A stretch of DNA of 64,000 nt from Bolinopsis microptera (lineage: Eukaryota > Ctenophora > Tentaculata > Lobata > Bolinopsidae). Under the pieces are notes generated by a model. That model was not told where the DNA came from, did not search any database, and worked only from the letters and a program-made list of their open reading frames with translations. Positions 59,701 to 63,093 of this stretch are shown here, one piece after another. The position numbers and the translations under genes were made by a program. Numbering within the stretch: the first letter of the stretch is position 1; every line of letters starts with the position of its first letter. The stretch is from contig NC_087075.1 in assembly GCF_026151205.1 (NCBI RefSeq), positions 10,462,303-10,526,302 of the forward strand. Direction: 5' to 3'.

Positions 59701-59810
59701 AAGTAATTACAAAATTAAATAATTACCGTGGCTGAATCGTGTTTAACACGGCTTCTAAGGTTATAGCCGTGATTTAGTGGTGTATCTGCTCCATCAGGTG
59801 AGTTTACCAT
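26673..59810 (-). CDS. SLC33A1: SLC33A1, acetyl-CoA transporter (whole gene, 14 coding exons)
   Basis: Coding exons, minus strand: 59727-59810, 59217-59349, 59003-59105, 58660-58811, 58449-58530, 58118-58292, 57786-57887, 53381-53465, 52795-52899, 52424-52511, 52149-52249, 29643-29754, 27000-27100, 26673-26801. All junctions are GT..AG with matching phases, giving 516 aa (human about 549). Diagnostic stretches are FLYVLQGVPLGLSSSIP, CKLLWAPLVD, LAATQDIAVDGWALTML, STCNTVGQT, FLALESP, DSLTGLKLLEAGL and MGGTYMTLLNT. Family knowledge: this multi-pass ER-membrane carrier brings cytosolic acetyl-CoA into the ER/Golgi lumen for acetylation of glycoproteins and gangliosides. The N-terminal 45 residues are hydrophilic, as in relatives. 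Odd: exon 7 has one extra base (about 57848) that breaks the frame inside FILTTTFVAIF. Introns 7 and 11 are swollen by LINEs, DNA elements and two nested genes. Confidence 0.93.
26814..26882. repeat. 15-bp minisatellite next to a splice acceptor
   Basis: About four to five units of GAGGGGTTAGATAT, one enlarged by GATTT. On the gene strand this is a C/T-rich tract directly upstream of the exon 14 acceptor of SLC33A1, where it may serve as the polypyrimidine region. Confidence 0.75.
27678..28426. mobile_element. TA-inserting DNA element (MITE family A, 749-bp copy)
   Basis: Terminal inverted repeats begin CCTTACTCGGGATTATTA on the left and mirror it on the right (TAATAATCCCGAGTAAGG), flanked on each side by TA. 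Sub-terminal sequence (ATTTCGCCATATTTTTCCCG, then GTCGTTAATAAACCCG) occurs near both ends in the same direction. No transposase ORF. A 391-bp copy at 48139-48529 shares both ends. TA target duplication fits the Tc1/mariner-type groups; this is inferred from the ends only. It lies in intron 12 of SLC33A1. Confidence 0.85.
28427..29642. other. SLC33A1 intron 12, right part
   Basis: Intronic, AT-rich, with no recognisable exon, RNA gene or element. Confidence 0.45.
29785..29830. repeat. 10-bp tandem repeat GGATTACACA
   Basis: About 4.5 perfect copies, 30 bp upstream (in gene sense) of the exon 12 acceptor of SLC33A1. Confidence 0.9.
30502..30577 (-). repeat. tRNA-like (SINE-head-like) sequence at the end of LINE ORF2
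   Basis: On the minus strand: A box TGGCCTAGTGGTTAGAGC, anticodon-arm-like CCTTCTGTACAGAAGG, B box GGGTTCGAATCCC, and outer ends CTGGGTG/CACCCAG that pair perfectly. The LINE ORF2 stop (TAA) lies inside it, so the last 17 or so residues of the RT protein (from LGGLVVRASAF) are translated tRNA-like sequence. Either a SINE landed here or the element's own 3' end carries a tRNA-like segment. Confidence 0.7.
30528..33731 (-). CDS. LINE ORF2: end of AP endonuclease, reverse transcriptase, C-terminal Cys motif
   Basis: 1067 residues, continuing the endonuclease begun at 34182 after a single-base frame break. ILCGDFNSRIG and later SDHKPLS are the catalytic GDFN and SDH blocks of APE-type endonuclease (first 150 residues). 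RT follows: SPLHKKGNKSDPDNYRAVAV, VFVDFKKAFDSV (motif A, catalytic Asp), GTEQGHPLSPDLF (motif B) and LLWADDLILLS (motif C, WADD in place of YADD, both Asp kept). The tail has RLCGWC and ESHVLYICDLY, a Cys/His finger-like motif typical of the end of such proteins. It performs target nicking and target-primed reverse transcription of the element RNA in the nucleus. The terminus runs into a tRNA-like sequence. Confidence 0.93.
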   Translation of the reverse strand: MNELREEGEVILCGDFNSRIGQKTGMIREDSTNVVPLPDDYEPDNFLPRNSLDSITNTYGTHFLNLVKHNQLTILNGRTLGDLVGNFTSIQKNGCSVIDYIAVTNSTKIRINYFKILTFTEHSDHKPLSTELQCNRFAINKCAPLQDTYQTAPTRYIINEENKDDFFEAQSENLSLTLIHELQSNIDLLTNQNILADNDRNYETELKDINKRLSEHLRDMASKCFKQTKPPKKSHTSNKPWFNWKTRLGKREFRKATDATSKFPSNNLIRENYYLVKGSYKRLKNSAKNEFFARMNEDIEGGKILNWQSFKKLKNQKKETLNFDSHDMNRFETFFGYLYSDNHKTINENKKVSMIDQADLINQGATHPESLNSLITKTELDSSIKSLKNGKASSLDMINNEIIKSLDTNHKLIMLNLFNACFSQGIYPWNVSIISPLHKKGNKSDPDNYRAVAVSSVIGKLFSTILLERLIRFRSENCPDPPNQLGFTKKAQTYDHILTMKTIASKYKLLGKPVYAVFVDFKKAFDSVCRQALFLKLAKNGITGNFYNVLKNMYSNSYAYIKLSGHLSKRFQIRKGTEQGHPLSPDLFKVFLSDMSCLLDFPNCPVLSNLTVSHLLWADDLILLSLDQETTQKQLNILGNFCKEWGIEINELKTQAVIFGKKTLKQDIQNIKFTLNGSNLEIVDSYCYLGFELHQSGQVQIAQQNLKTKAMRAFFGLKRVVMRSKLSFKALLTLFDSLIKPILLYGAPIWTPTSTINKSLCKTINSTEATATNLLKKISASLQERVHISFLKWALGVHRKASNVGVWGETGRIPLIYQSIRLTLNYFKRLNTKSKSNSFVTAAVKEQKSLNLPWYRYIKPLLELDEIYKLDHVTAHRILNTNAANKAAPNPVSDHKLLKDSLINQSNFSQSIKPLCSKKYRIPKIIEALTNQFIKCWQYQKSTSSKLSFYHSIKHTFNREPYLYLCKGFSRRYSTTKLRISAHDLHIERGRYSNTPREQRLCGWCQSSMGVETIEDESHVLYICDLYSKQRSKLVKNLSQMPIIEISNEITELGGLVVRASAFCTEG
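33739..34182 (-). CDS. LINE ORF2: N-terminal half of AP endonuclease
   Basis: 147 residues starting MTRNTQKNTQ. KILSWNI, ACLQEIR and GGVGILIKNEL are the N-terminal blocks of APE-type endonuclease, including the metal-binding Asn and Glu. The frame ends DALKKH and stop after an A7 run; with A6 it would pass straight into IEDVVNELREEGEVILCGDFN of the next segment. So ORF2 is interrupted by one base in a homopolymer, either a real mutation or a read error. The ORF starts 38 bases after the ORF1b stop. Confidence 0.9.
   Translation of the reverse strand: MTRNTQKNTQVSINKNSIKILSWNIPSPSSVDGSKFEIESFQNVIKDHDIACLQEIRREVHLVGYRSICNIRKDGKSGGVGILIKNELIEGIEFIKNTECSDYLVCRLDKDFFNLSEDTFIVNVYIRPFNSSASNPTDNGKDALKKH
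34221..35612 (-). CDS. LINE ORF1b: coiled coil plus SGNH/GDSL-type esterase
   Basis: 463 residues. Residues about 28-130 form a coiled coil (VIDVKQELEKLTSEVNSLK and onward). Residues about 150-250 are low-complexity, with three copies of TQNxNFTR. Residues about 255-450 are an SGNH hydrolase: LISDSILRHV (block I, nucleophile Ser), VHLGVNDANQ (block III, G-x-N-D) and NDGVHLSTRG (block V, D-x-x-H). All catalytic residues are kept, which implies selection for activity. Esterase-bearing ORF1 proteins are known in CR1-type LINEs; coiled coils there mediate trimer/RNP assembly. Its ATG overlaps the stop of ORF1a as ATGA, a layout suited to termination-reinitiation. Confidence 0.9.
   Translation of the reverse strand: MMNVMSRPEEPARKSLNRDLDSKLPSLAWVQTVIENQVIDVKQELEKLTSEVNSLKCSDTSIQQIEKLLEVGKKEMQKVKDLWEKNLSATTRIKNRVDEVFTEISIAETKTDEVDKSVQKLKFDLKNYYNSAFFREDGQLIKEIHKIVTQSEGWNGASTDVPPDYSPNDDDLSHTPPYQPPSPFRDQRTHSRENNLLSRRNNGFSMTSSASRAQISTQAQNSNFTRTQNLNFTRTQNSDFTTRQTSGSTTPSKVFKTTLISDSILRHVQGMDTKNALGKNHELTLINKRDTGGLKDQHVKDELLRTQPDFIYVHLGVNDANQNFDLRVSLDNIFQFSLFVEESLIGTKLFFSMPLMTSDNEANARIGEIRDAIWEFVTVTNKNERKPFKERSLYYNPNANFMHDDHLIGEYHTNDGVHLSTRGKEVILGNFRHSIHEMTRLLLNKPKKVRSTGGLEPSPLSRM
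35609..38242 (-). CDS. LINE ORF1a: signal peptide, Cys-rich segment, TM helix and AlkB-like domain lacking HxD
   Basis: 877 residues, one open frame. Residues 1-17 (MTWLLLLIAGVASIVAG) look like a signal peptide. Residues 65-250 are Cys-rich (SCKCTYTLNHPCNC and others) and unlike anything I know. Residues 307-326 (YQVFLTFVFMLAVCSIVGSF) are a membrane helix. Residues 375-460 are Ser-rich and basic. Residues about 470-660 resemble AlkB-type 2OG-Fe(II) oxygenases: GVYILDQ opening, NDHIPYETL, AILSLGAPRSLKL, MHSGSLCVLSG and EYMHSIPRG. In active AlkB-like domains DHIP is followed by (F/W)HSDNE; here the HxD pair reads ExL, so iron binding is probably lost while the distal His is kept. Residues about 696-770 hold a 38-residue tandem duplication (VDDxFRPDF...LNKTTEIPDI). 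Membership in the LINE is inferred from the ATGA overlap with ORF1b and same strand; it could be a captured host frame. Confidence 0.72.
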   Translation of the reverse strand: MTWLLLLIAGVASIVAGTGPAPPPNPISNSLDILELELGLDLDSFGLKPGLWFYSHLYRTTIRDPIMFNISCKCTYTLNHPCNCNSSLICLNEHLHFSYTLTYFRCLGTFSYYIPMLHTMWNNDVLFECTRDISNVILAVAPRPDLFLDLGSCHVFVDCFEFLSVSKYVNMILIGNVIVPQRPILFDEWTLQDFVEDFFDYHFIDRSEYLVVDVSARVTRYLLACGHVRRARVPALAFSETRPTQCGRADVPRSHYDSIETPNLEYSFTPPTSHILCHNKIWEKNLEQNLEQNLEPILKYKNTLTKYQVFLTFVFMLAVCSIVGSFEFSKFHLKPLDTYSSTLFTEKKRYLPTPFLNQQLQVFMVRKEDLSDDSRSQNSNSTPKKAHPTETLSSSQPSRLPKTLSPYWNPGEKISRRMRSYSEQSSASGSVNEMSAGERSVSERSVSECSSSQDKRKKKQSNKPKAITENGVYILDQRKKKCTLHYIEDFIDFDAAERLLSELNVDISNYPNQTSSRQEINLEIEDDCVESEGHPDDSTPESNLRNQISYLTKKIEKSASSIFELNTTITNIVIRRLPSYNDHIPYETLAGKHGAKPTVAILSLGAPRSLKLKRGTKVTHLVPMHSGSLCVLSGNSTLEYMHSIPRGKSDIQNEQLLLFFIGSPSTAIEENCVSDQTSVSSLSETAPSQSSTDGGFSVDDHFRPDFINLEIDNGLQMTLNKTTEIPDIITHQQLQGSSVDDPFRPDFNLEKDNGLQMTFNKTTDIPDIIITSTSGPDIKLTEAQTSYLTEQGRSSLLDSNPIIRSPSASLHLDVNKDDLNVGPATPEDTERTVILMENHTVAPETLITCVAHLPEPILNEELMGAPQRDLLQKGEQE
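38301..40910. other. SLC33A1 intron 11, between LINE and foldback element
   Basis: No convincing coding exon. It holds an AT palindrome-like tract at about 38550-38605 (ATAATATTATATAATATATA and its mirror) and a repeated phrase AAGGCCGAGGGACAACTGCGG/AAGGCCAAGGGAGAACTGCGG near 40180 and 40241. Confidence 0.4.
40911..41028. mobile_element. Foldback element with G21 and C21 ends
   Basis: A run of exactly 21 G (40911-40931) leads into TAACGCCCCAAAAGGCCCC; after a short centre the complement GGGGCTTTTTGGGGCGTTGG leads into exactly 21 C (41008-41028). TACATA lies on both sides (40905-40910 and 41034-41039), a possible target duplication if the element's end is taken past the C run. 118 bp, non-coding. 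Not a family I can name. A Gly-rich minus-strand ORF across it is an artefact of the G run. Confidence 0.75.
41029..41406. other. Short 3' flank of the GPCR gene
   Basis: AT-rich; nothing recognised apart from the likely 3' UTR of the GPCR gene that ends at 41407 on the minus strand. Confidence 0.35.
41407..42624 (-). CDS. Intronless seven-transmembrane receptor, class-A-like GPCR
   Basis: 405 residues in one exon. A hydrophobic start (MARISNAIYIFINLQIFLRS) and about 60-residue N-terminal tail precede seven membrane helices at roughly 91-113, 132-155, 166-190, 208-230, 257-282, 300-327 and 341-363. Cys166 at the top of TM3 and Cys247 in the second outer loop would make the usual disulphide. 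The TM3 end reads VYRITAV in place of DRY, TM6 has FSYFVCYFP (C-x-x-P kept in spirit), and TM7 has PHLYSCVLP in place of NPxxY, so it is a divergent rhodopsin-type receptor with unknown ligand. The lack of introns and its place inside intron 11 of SLC33A1, same strand, fit either a retrocopy or one of the many intronless GPCR genes of invertebrates. No frame breaks, so it is likely functional. Confidence 0.82.
   Translation of the reverse strand: MARISNAIYIFINLQIFLRSNLILSFPIKPTISELLSIDIPEHILVDDLYDVTSPGHDAPVIPPIRFVTVEPILKEEEEVVKVEIDRKKGASTFFISLLISVIFLTLSVTFIPLNFGTLKTFIIIAQNKQPMFLLFGAVHLVCIADLMVAITEGILLWKEIPHSGCELLGAVEVTTFFTLSSILSSVCVYRITAVLQPLLYKRFAKRTVILKIISVIVSFSILLAVLLIVTKTLRFRYQGIPHSMGCSLFMVKKRFHLFSSLLTVVSLLVNLILASTYCVLFRYFRKPITATKKVKMMKKGALFVTSLSTFSYFVCYFPAVVVNILLSIDSEIILGLGPPYRLMLEFVVVLFPHLYSCVLPLCLVTGETSTQVGEAAKVTKPYILEIKKRQCEPRGTVKLRNETN
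42625..44823. other. SLC33A1 intron 11, GPCR 5' flank
   Basis: No gene recognised. A 60-bp phrase (TTGGAGACAATCAGGCTGGT onward) occurs twice, at about 43376-43434 and 43952-44012, in direct orientation. The part next to 42624 should contain the GPCR promoter. Confidence 0.4.
44824..45194. mobile_element. TTAA-flanked foldback MITE
   Basis: Arms of about 120 bp face each other: left GGGGGCCGGGGGAGTCT..., GTTGTTTCTGATA..., TTTTGGTCC..., TATTGTTCGTA...CCGAAAT; the right arm carries the same landmarks on the other strand. TTAA stands directly outside both ends (44820-44823 and 45195-45198). TTAA duplication is the mark of piggyBac-like and Kolobok-like transposases; ends starting with a G run favour neither clearly. 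Non-coding. Confidence 0.82.
46205..48138. repeat. 914-bp tandem array, two full copies plus a partial one
   Basis: The unit from AGGTCGCGAGATCTGATC (46205) recurs at 47119 with very few changes, and a partial third copy begins near 47955. Sub-copies of the ACTCGAGATCTGAACCATGG phrase add internal structure. Each unit carries the left end of the TTA-flanked element. Minus-strand ORFs of about 105 residues (46858-47184 and 47776-48087) are duplicated with the unit and differ by frame-changing indels, so they are not called as genes. Confidence 0.85.
48120..48666. mobile_element. TTA-flanked DNA element (PIF/Harbinger-like MITE) carrying a nested MITE
   Basis: The left end GGGGTCGTTCACATATTACG is mirrored by the right end (CGTAATATGTGAACGACCCC), and TTA lies directly outside both. 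A 3-bp TTA/TWA duplication with G-rich ends is typical of PIF/Harbinger; the assignment rests on this alone. Left-end fragments also occur at about 46459 and 47373 in the tandem array, there joined to other sequence. The element's left arm is split by the TA-flanked MITE at 48139-48529. Confidence 0.7.
48139..48529. mobile_element. TA-inserting MITE, family A, 391-bp nested copy
   Basis: The same ends as the copy at 27678-28426. It sits in ATTACG-TA-ATCATTTT; the two neighbouring array copies (about 46474 and 47387) keep this site empty with a single TA, while here TA stands on both sides. This shows the exact insertion point and the TA duplication. Confidence 0.93.
49079..49994. other. 5' flank of the nested plus-strand gene
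   Basis: No coding exon found. The stretch just before 49995 should contain the 5' UTR and promoter of the GPI-anchored protein gene. It is AT-rich, with no clear TATA box I would stand behind. Confidence 0.35.
49995..51418 (+). CDS. Secreted, probably GPI-anchored protein with two six-cysteine repeats
   Basis: Four exons: 49995-50043, 50198-50563, 50778-51155 and 51348-51418, all GT..AG, all introns in phase 1, 287 aa. Exon 1 is a signal peptide (MLWILIASIVMSKTVLG). Exons 2 and 3 each encode one copy of a 120-125 residue repeat with six cysteines in the same order: (P/E)xC, (H/Y)SC, xC-TC, a C three or four residues on, and a later C; shared words are QITV/QVTL, VHKW/VHNY, CTCKG/CTCDG and STEG/SGGT. 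Exon 4 gives a hydrophobic tail (TYLLVAILTSFYWLN, end), fitting a GPI-attachment signal. I do not recognise the family. The symmetrical phase-1 exons point to exon duplication. It is nested in SLC33A1 intron 11 on the opposite strand. Its function is unknown; an extracellular, surface-bound role is inferred. Confidence 0.83.
51955..51998. repeat. (CG)n runs
   Basis: Two alternating CG runs (GCGCGCGCGCGCG and GCGCGCGCG) separated by AATTAATTAAGCA in an otherwise AT-rich region. Such runs can adopt Z-DNA. Notable as a local CpG concentration. Confidence 0.8.
52149..53465 (-). CDS. SLC33A1: SLC33A1 exons 8-11 (middle part)
   Basis: Exon 8 (53381-53465) encodes FVETYKSMMKIIKLKSVLIY, corresponding to the family's ETYKLL..IIK..AVL segment. 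Exon 9 (52795-52899) encodes ASFAPLDSLTGLKLLEAGLT and ends LIPLQ. Exon 10 (52424-52511) gives ILLPLIITKYTNSQFPLITY. Exon 11 (52149-52249) gives ALLITLLVFYAFSASEFGAM, a membrane helix. Phases 2-0, 0-0, 0-1, 1-0 agree throughout. A (GTAACATAAA)n tract (52561-52613) sits just upstream of exon 10. Confidence 0.88.
52561..52613. repeat. 10-bp tandem repeat GTAACATAAA
   Basis: About five copies, within SLC33A1 intron 9 close to the exon 10 acceptor. Confidence 0.9.
53601..54105 (+). pseudogene. CR1-like LINE: endonuclease portion, truncated
   Basis: The open frame from about 53601 reads GFESEPLLKG, GRGGGLAIYI, VDVYRSP and MFAGDFNLDL, the middle blocks of an APE-type endonuclease. It stops at KSQQDLN; shifted by one base it continues RTLIDHVYSND and later SDHFATL, the final catalytic SDH. 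The missing N-terminal blocks show 5' truncation during insertion. Confidence 0.82.
54106..56545 (+). CDS. CR1-like LINE: reverse transcriptase and C-terminal region
   Basis: The open frame of 786 residues (from 54185) is preceded by the in-frame end of EN. RT motifs: VVPILKGG and YRPISLL, LLLLDFSKAFDVISHDIL (motif A), [20 protein letters not shown] (motif B), LYADDANI (motif C, both Asp). After RT the words FSEHEILTVHGLIVYNSIIL recall the C-terminal region common to CR1/L2-type elements of invertebrates. The RT core has no internal stop, so the insertion is fairly recent. Clade assignment is by eye only. Confidence 0.9.
57136..57560 (-). pseudogene. 3' fragment of another CR1-like LINE
   Basis: A 140-codon open stretch: HTKPLFTEQKIMNLENLHMY, IVPLLRLDISQQNFLY, KIWNDLSP and GIIKSNLKKHLLSLQ. 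It is the C-terminal tail of a CR1-type RT protein, the same region as HTKPFFSEHEI in the neighbouring LINE, but from a clearly different family. Only the 3' end is present, on the opposite strand, so the two LINEs stand tail to tail. Confidence 0.78.
57786..59810 (-). CDS. SLC33A1: SLC33A1 exons 1-7 (N-terminal part)
   Basis: Exon 1 (59727-59810) starts MVNSPDGADTPLNHGYNL at ATG 59810; an AG acceptor lies just upstream, so a 5' UTR intron is likely. Exon 2 (59217-59349) ends FSVCILMFLYVLQ, membrane helix 1. Exons 3-6 carry GVPLGLSSSIPILIAQ, CKLLWAPLVDCIY, LAATQDIAVDG and WALTMLSTRNIGWASTCNTV. Exon 7 (57786-57887) encodes TYLRFWGVVFILT, then needs one base dropped (near 57848) to read TFVAIFVTEKAVDDSEQDEG. 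The exon is 102 bp where phase demands 101, which independently supports a one-base insertion. Confidence 0.9.
58019..58135. repeat. 38-bp tandem repeat spanning a splice donor
   Basis: About 2.6 copies of a unit containing ATCTTACCTCCATAGTAACA. The unit includes the exon 6 donor of SLC33A1 (GGAG/GTAAGATG on the minus strand), so near-copies of the donor lie 38 bases apart downstream of the real one. Confidence 0.85.
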
Positions 59811-60663
59811 ATCTTTCTGTAGGGAGAAAGAACTGTTTATATTTATATATTATATTATGTATTATATTATGATAATTATCTTACACACTTTACATCAAGA
59901 CTCAAGTTGTTTAACGTATTCAACACAACAAGTGTTCTTACACTGGAAGATTAGATGTCACATAATGGCCTCTAAGTTTCGAGCTCTTTTGTAAATAAAA
60001 GAAGCTCATTGTTTTCAGTTTGCCATGTTAAAAGTAGAATCCGTTTCGGGTGTCATGATATGTATAGTATGGTTAATTCAAATTTATAGCTGATCGGAAA
60101 ACAATAAAACCAGGTTATCATTAAAATACGCCTAAGCTAAGGTCACGTTGATTTTATTACAAAAAGTATTCCAATCTAAATCCCTAAAAAAGAACGAAAA
60201 CGTACATAACTAATCTCAATTAAATGTAATAAGTTAGTTTAGACAGCACATAATTTGAATATATTATGCGAATAATATTTGAATTATATATATTCGATTA
60301 GCATGCTACTTTACTGGTTATTTTGATCCTGTTTAGACTTTGAGATGAGGTTTAAAAGAATATTATATAAGAGAGGCATCTGAGAAGTTATAAGTATATG
60401 TGTACACCACAAAACTGTAAGCATCTTACTCCTTATGATCTCAGTAATAAAATGTTTTTTAATTGAGTTGAACAAAGTTCACACTGATACAATCAATTTG
60501 CATAATTTCAATATTGAACAGCTTACAAATATGCATATTTTTATCCAAGTATGGCATGACATCCAGCAAGTTGTCCGTTCTAAATGAATATTATATAAGA
60601 TGGTGCCACCACCACCACCTTAAAGACAAACCAAATAGCATGACATATACCACCACCACCTCC
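59811..60663. other. Spacer between DHX33 and SLC33A1
   Basis: Both neighbours are on the minus strand. This stretch must hold the DHX33 3' UTR and the SLC33A1 promoter/5' UTR. It is AT-rich, without a recognisable exon. Confidence 0.4.
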
Positions 60664-62700
60664 TCAAGACACTACATCCTGTCCACTCACAACATCCTGT
60701 CCACTCAAACTAACCAACCTCTGATACCAGCTCTTCTCCACCACACTGCACGTCCTCAGATAATTAGCACTCGTCAGCACCATCTCATCAAACACCACCA
60801 TCTCCGGAGCAGCTTCCTGCGCTAACAAGCACAGCACTGAGGAGGGGTGGAGTTTAGCTTGTTGTCTGTTTGATAGACTCACGTAGGAAGAGTCAGGTTG
60901 GCGCACTGCCACGTTCTCTAACAAACCGTAAAGGAGGGCTGAACAAATGTTTTCCTCCCACTTCTTGCTTGTAATCAAGGGTACCCCGATCTTTTTGCAG
61001 ATTTGTTTGAGCTGTTTCCGGACGTTAGCTGCTGTTTGTAGCGCCCGGATGTTGAGATAATGGCGCTGGCACCAGTCAGGGTTGAAGTTGTTCTCCTCCG
61101 CCGCTTTGTAGACACGTAACAGTGTGATGTGATCACTGGACCTGTTATAGAACTTCTGGCGGACAGCTGTGGTGATGTCGGTTTTGTTTTTGGGGTTGTA
61201 GAAAATGGAGTCGACTGATAGTAAGGAGACTAGAGTTATCATCTCAGCTGAACAGGAGAGATCACGTGACTTGATGATCATCTTGGAGTAATGAGGCGAG
61301 AGCGGAAATGATGCCATGGATTTACCAAGAGGGGTGAGCTCCAAATGTCTTGAGCCAGTCAGTGCTTCTAGAGTTTTGAGGTCTCCTACAGCAGTTGATA
61401 TTGTTTGTTCGGGTGGTTTGTCTATCCATTCAAAATCAAACACATTGTTAATACCAAGATTAACAAGATTTAAGATTACGGTGGACAACTTGCATCTTTG
61501 GATTTCTGGAGTTTCAACCTCAGCAAGAGAGTCATATTCAGCTTCTGTTACCATTCTGTAACACACACCAGGCCCTTCTCGACCACTTCTTCCTTGCCTC
61601 TGGCGTGCTTGTGCTTTGGAAACTGGCTTAACTTGCAGCGCCTCCATGCCAATTTTAGGGTTGAAAGCTTTCTGTTTCACCCTGCAGCTATCCACGACAT
61701 ATTTCAATCCTCTGATGGTTAGCGATGTCTCTGCAATGTTTGTGGAGAGAATTATCTTGCGGTGTCCAGGAGGAGCTTTAGCAAACACCCCCACTTGCTG
61801 AGCAGTGGGAAGCGCGCCAAACAAACAAAAAACAGATATCTTAGGAACCAGAGCAGGCAGACTGGCGTTACACTCAGTGAGAAGCTTGTGCCCGTGTTCT
61901 ATCTCCTCTTGTCCTGTGAGGAACACAAGAATGTCACCCTCAGGTGGCATCTCCTGGTGGATTTGAAGTGCTGTTACCAAACTGGCGTGGGCGTAATCTT
62001 TCTGTGTGACTTTCGAGTAAAGAGTTTTTATTGGGTATTGTCGTCCTTGGATGTATAAAACTTTTGCAGTGTTAAAGAACTTTGAAAAATGATCAGCATC
62101 GAGTGTGGCTGACATTATTATAAGTTTTAAGGGGGTTTTTACTCGCTGAGTTTGGATCTTTTTGAGGAGCCCAAACAAAACATCAGTATTCACAGTACGC
62201 TCGTGAGCCTCATCTAAAATAATAACACCGTACTTTTTTAAGTTCTTCTTAGAAATAGCTTCTCTTAGCAGCATTCCGTCTGTTAAAAACTTTATTTTAG
62301 TCTGTTTAGAAGTCTTATCTTCGAATCTGACACAGTATCCGACTGTTTGTCCTACTTTGGAGCCCATTTCGTTGGCCACACGCCGTCCCAGTGAGATTGT
62401 GGCAACACGACGAGGTTGAGTAACTGCAACACATTTTCCCTCTGCAAGTAACCCAGCATTGTGGATGAACTGGGGAATTTGAGTTGTTTTACCACTGGCT
62501 GTTTCTCCAACTATGATGAGAACATCGTTTGTTTTCAGCTCACTGACAATCCTACCCTCACATGATGTGATGGGTAGTTGTATGTTTCGCTTCCTTCTTT
62601 TTCCAAATTGTTTGTTGGGTGATGCTTTCTGATGATTGTTTGAAGGGTGAAGTCTTTTCTTTGCTGGTATATCGGAAGCAGCAGCCGCGACCATTGACAT
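60664..62700 (-). CDS. DHX33: DHX33, DEAH-box RNA helicase
   Basis: One coding exon, 678 aa from the ATG at 62700 (MSMVAAAASD); an AG acceptor (TTTCATCCAG) directly before it suggests a 5' UTR intron, though the frame stays open to 62751. Helicase motifs in order: GETASGKTTQIPQ (I), TQPRRVATISL (Ia), TDGMLLREA, DEAHERTVNTDVLFG (II), SATLDADHFSKFF (III), LVFLTGQEEIE (IV), STNIAETSLTI (V) and QRQGRSGREGPGVCYR (VI). The HA2/OB-fold C-terminal region follows (FPLSPHYSKMI, TLVSLLSVDSIFYNP, LHPSSVL). Length and N-terminal layout match human DHX33 (707 aa), a nucleolar/cytosolic helicase linked to rRNA synthesis and RNA sensing. Odd: the extreme C-terminus ends SGQDVVSGQDVVS from an 18-bp tandem duplication (about 60671-60706). 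Confidence 0.93.
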   Translation of the reverse strand: MSMVAAAASDIPAKKRLHPSNNHQKASPNKQFGKRRKRNIQLPITSCEGRIVSELKTNDVLIIVGETASGKTTQIPQFIHNAGLLAEGKCVAVTQPRRVATISLGRRVANEMGSKVGQTVGYCVRFEDKTSKQTKIKFLTDGMLLREAISKKNLKKYGVIILDEAHERTVNTDVLFGLLKKIQTQRVKTPLKLIIMSATLDADHFSKFFNTAKVLYIQGRQYPIKTLYSKVTQKDYAHASLVTALQIHQEMPPEGDILVFLTGQEEIEHGHKLLTECNASLPALVPKISVFCLFGALPTAQQVGVFAKAPPGHRKIILSTNIAETSLTIRGLKYVVDSCRVKQKAFNPKIGMEALQVKPVSKAQARQRQGRSGREGPGVCYRMVTEAEYDSLAEVETPEIQRCKLSTVILNLVNLGINNVFDFEWIDKPPEQTISTAVGDLKTLEALTGSRHLELTPLGKSMASFPLSPHYSKMIIKSRDLSCSAEMITLVSLLSVDSIFYNPKNKTDITTAVRQKFYNRSSDHITLLRVYKAAEENNFNPDWCQRHYLNIRALQTAANVRKQLKQICKKIGVPLITSKKWEENICSALLYGLLENVAVRQPDSSYVSLSNRQQAKLHPSSVLCLLAQEAAPEMVVFDEMVLTSANYLRTCSVVEKSWYQRLVSLSGQDVVSGQDVVS

Positions 62701-63093
62701 TCTGGATGAAATAAAATGATTAATATTTAAGTAAAATGAGAGAGAAAACAAACGATACTGTACAATGAATTAGATGCAAAATTCGTTAAGAATTAATTTT
62801 ATAGGTATATTTAATAAGTATCTATGCCAATTTTTTAAAGGAGTGGGACACCTAACAGTGTATCATAGTAGCTAGTGCGGGTTTTTATAATGTTTCGTTC
62901 AGGTAATATAACTAATAAACTATAATTACAGTTTAAAATCTGAAAATAATTGATTCTGGTCATAAAAAGGGTCCAAATTAATAACAATATTAAAAAAATC
63001 CTATTATTAAAAGTTTGTCAAAATAAAAATACTCTTAAATAAATTCCCTTAATTAAATTATCTGAATTCTGAATGTTAATTCTAACCAATAAC
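62701..63093. other. Spacer between the sulfotransferase gene and DHX33
   Basis: AT-rich with no exon recognised. It should carry the sulfotransferase 3' UTR and the DHX33 promoter region. Confidence 0.4.

Noticed and set aside
60514-62058. Several plus-strand ORFs over DHX33
   Set aside because: They are antisense shadows of the conserved helicase frame.
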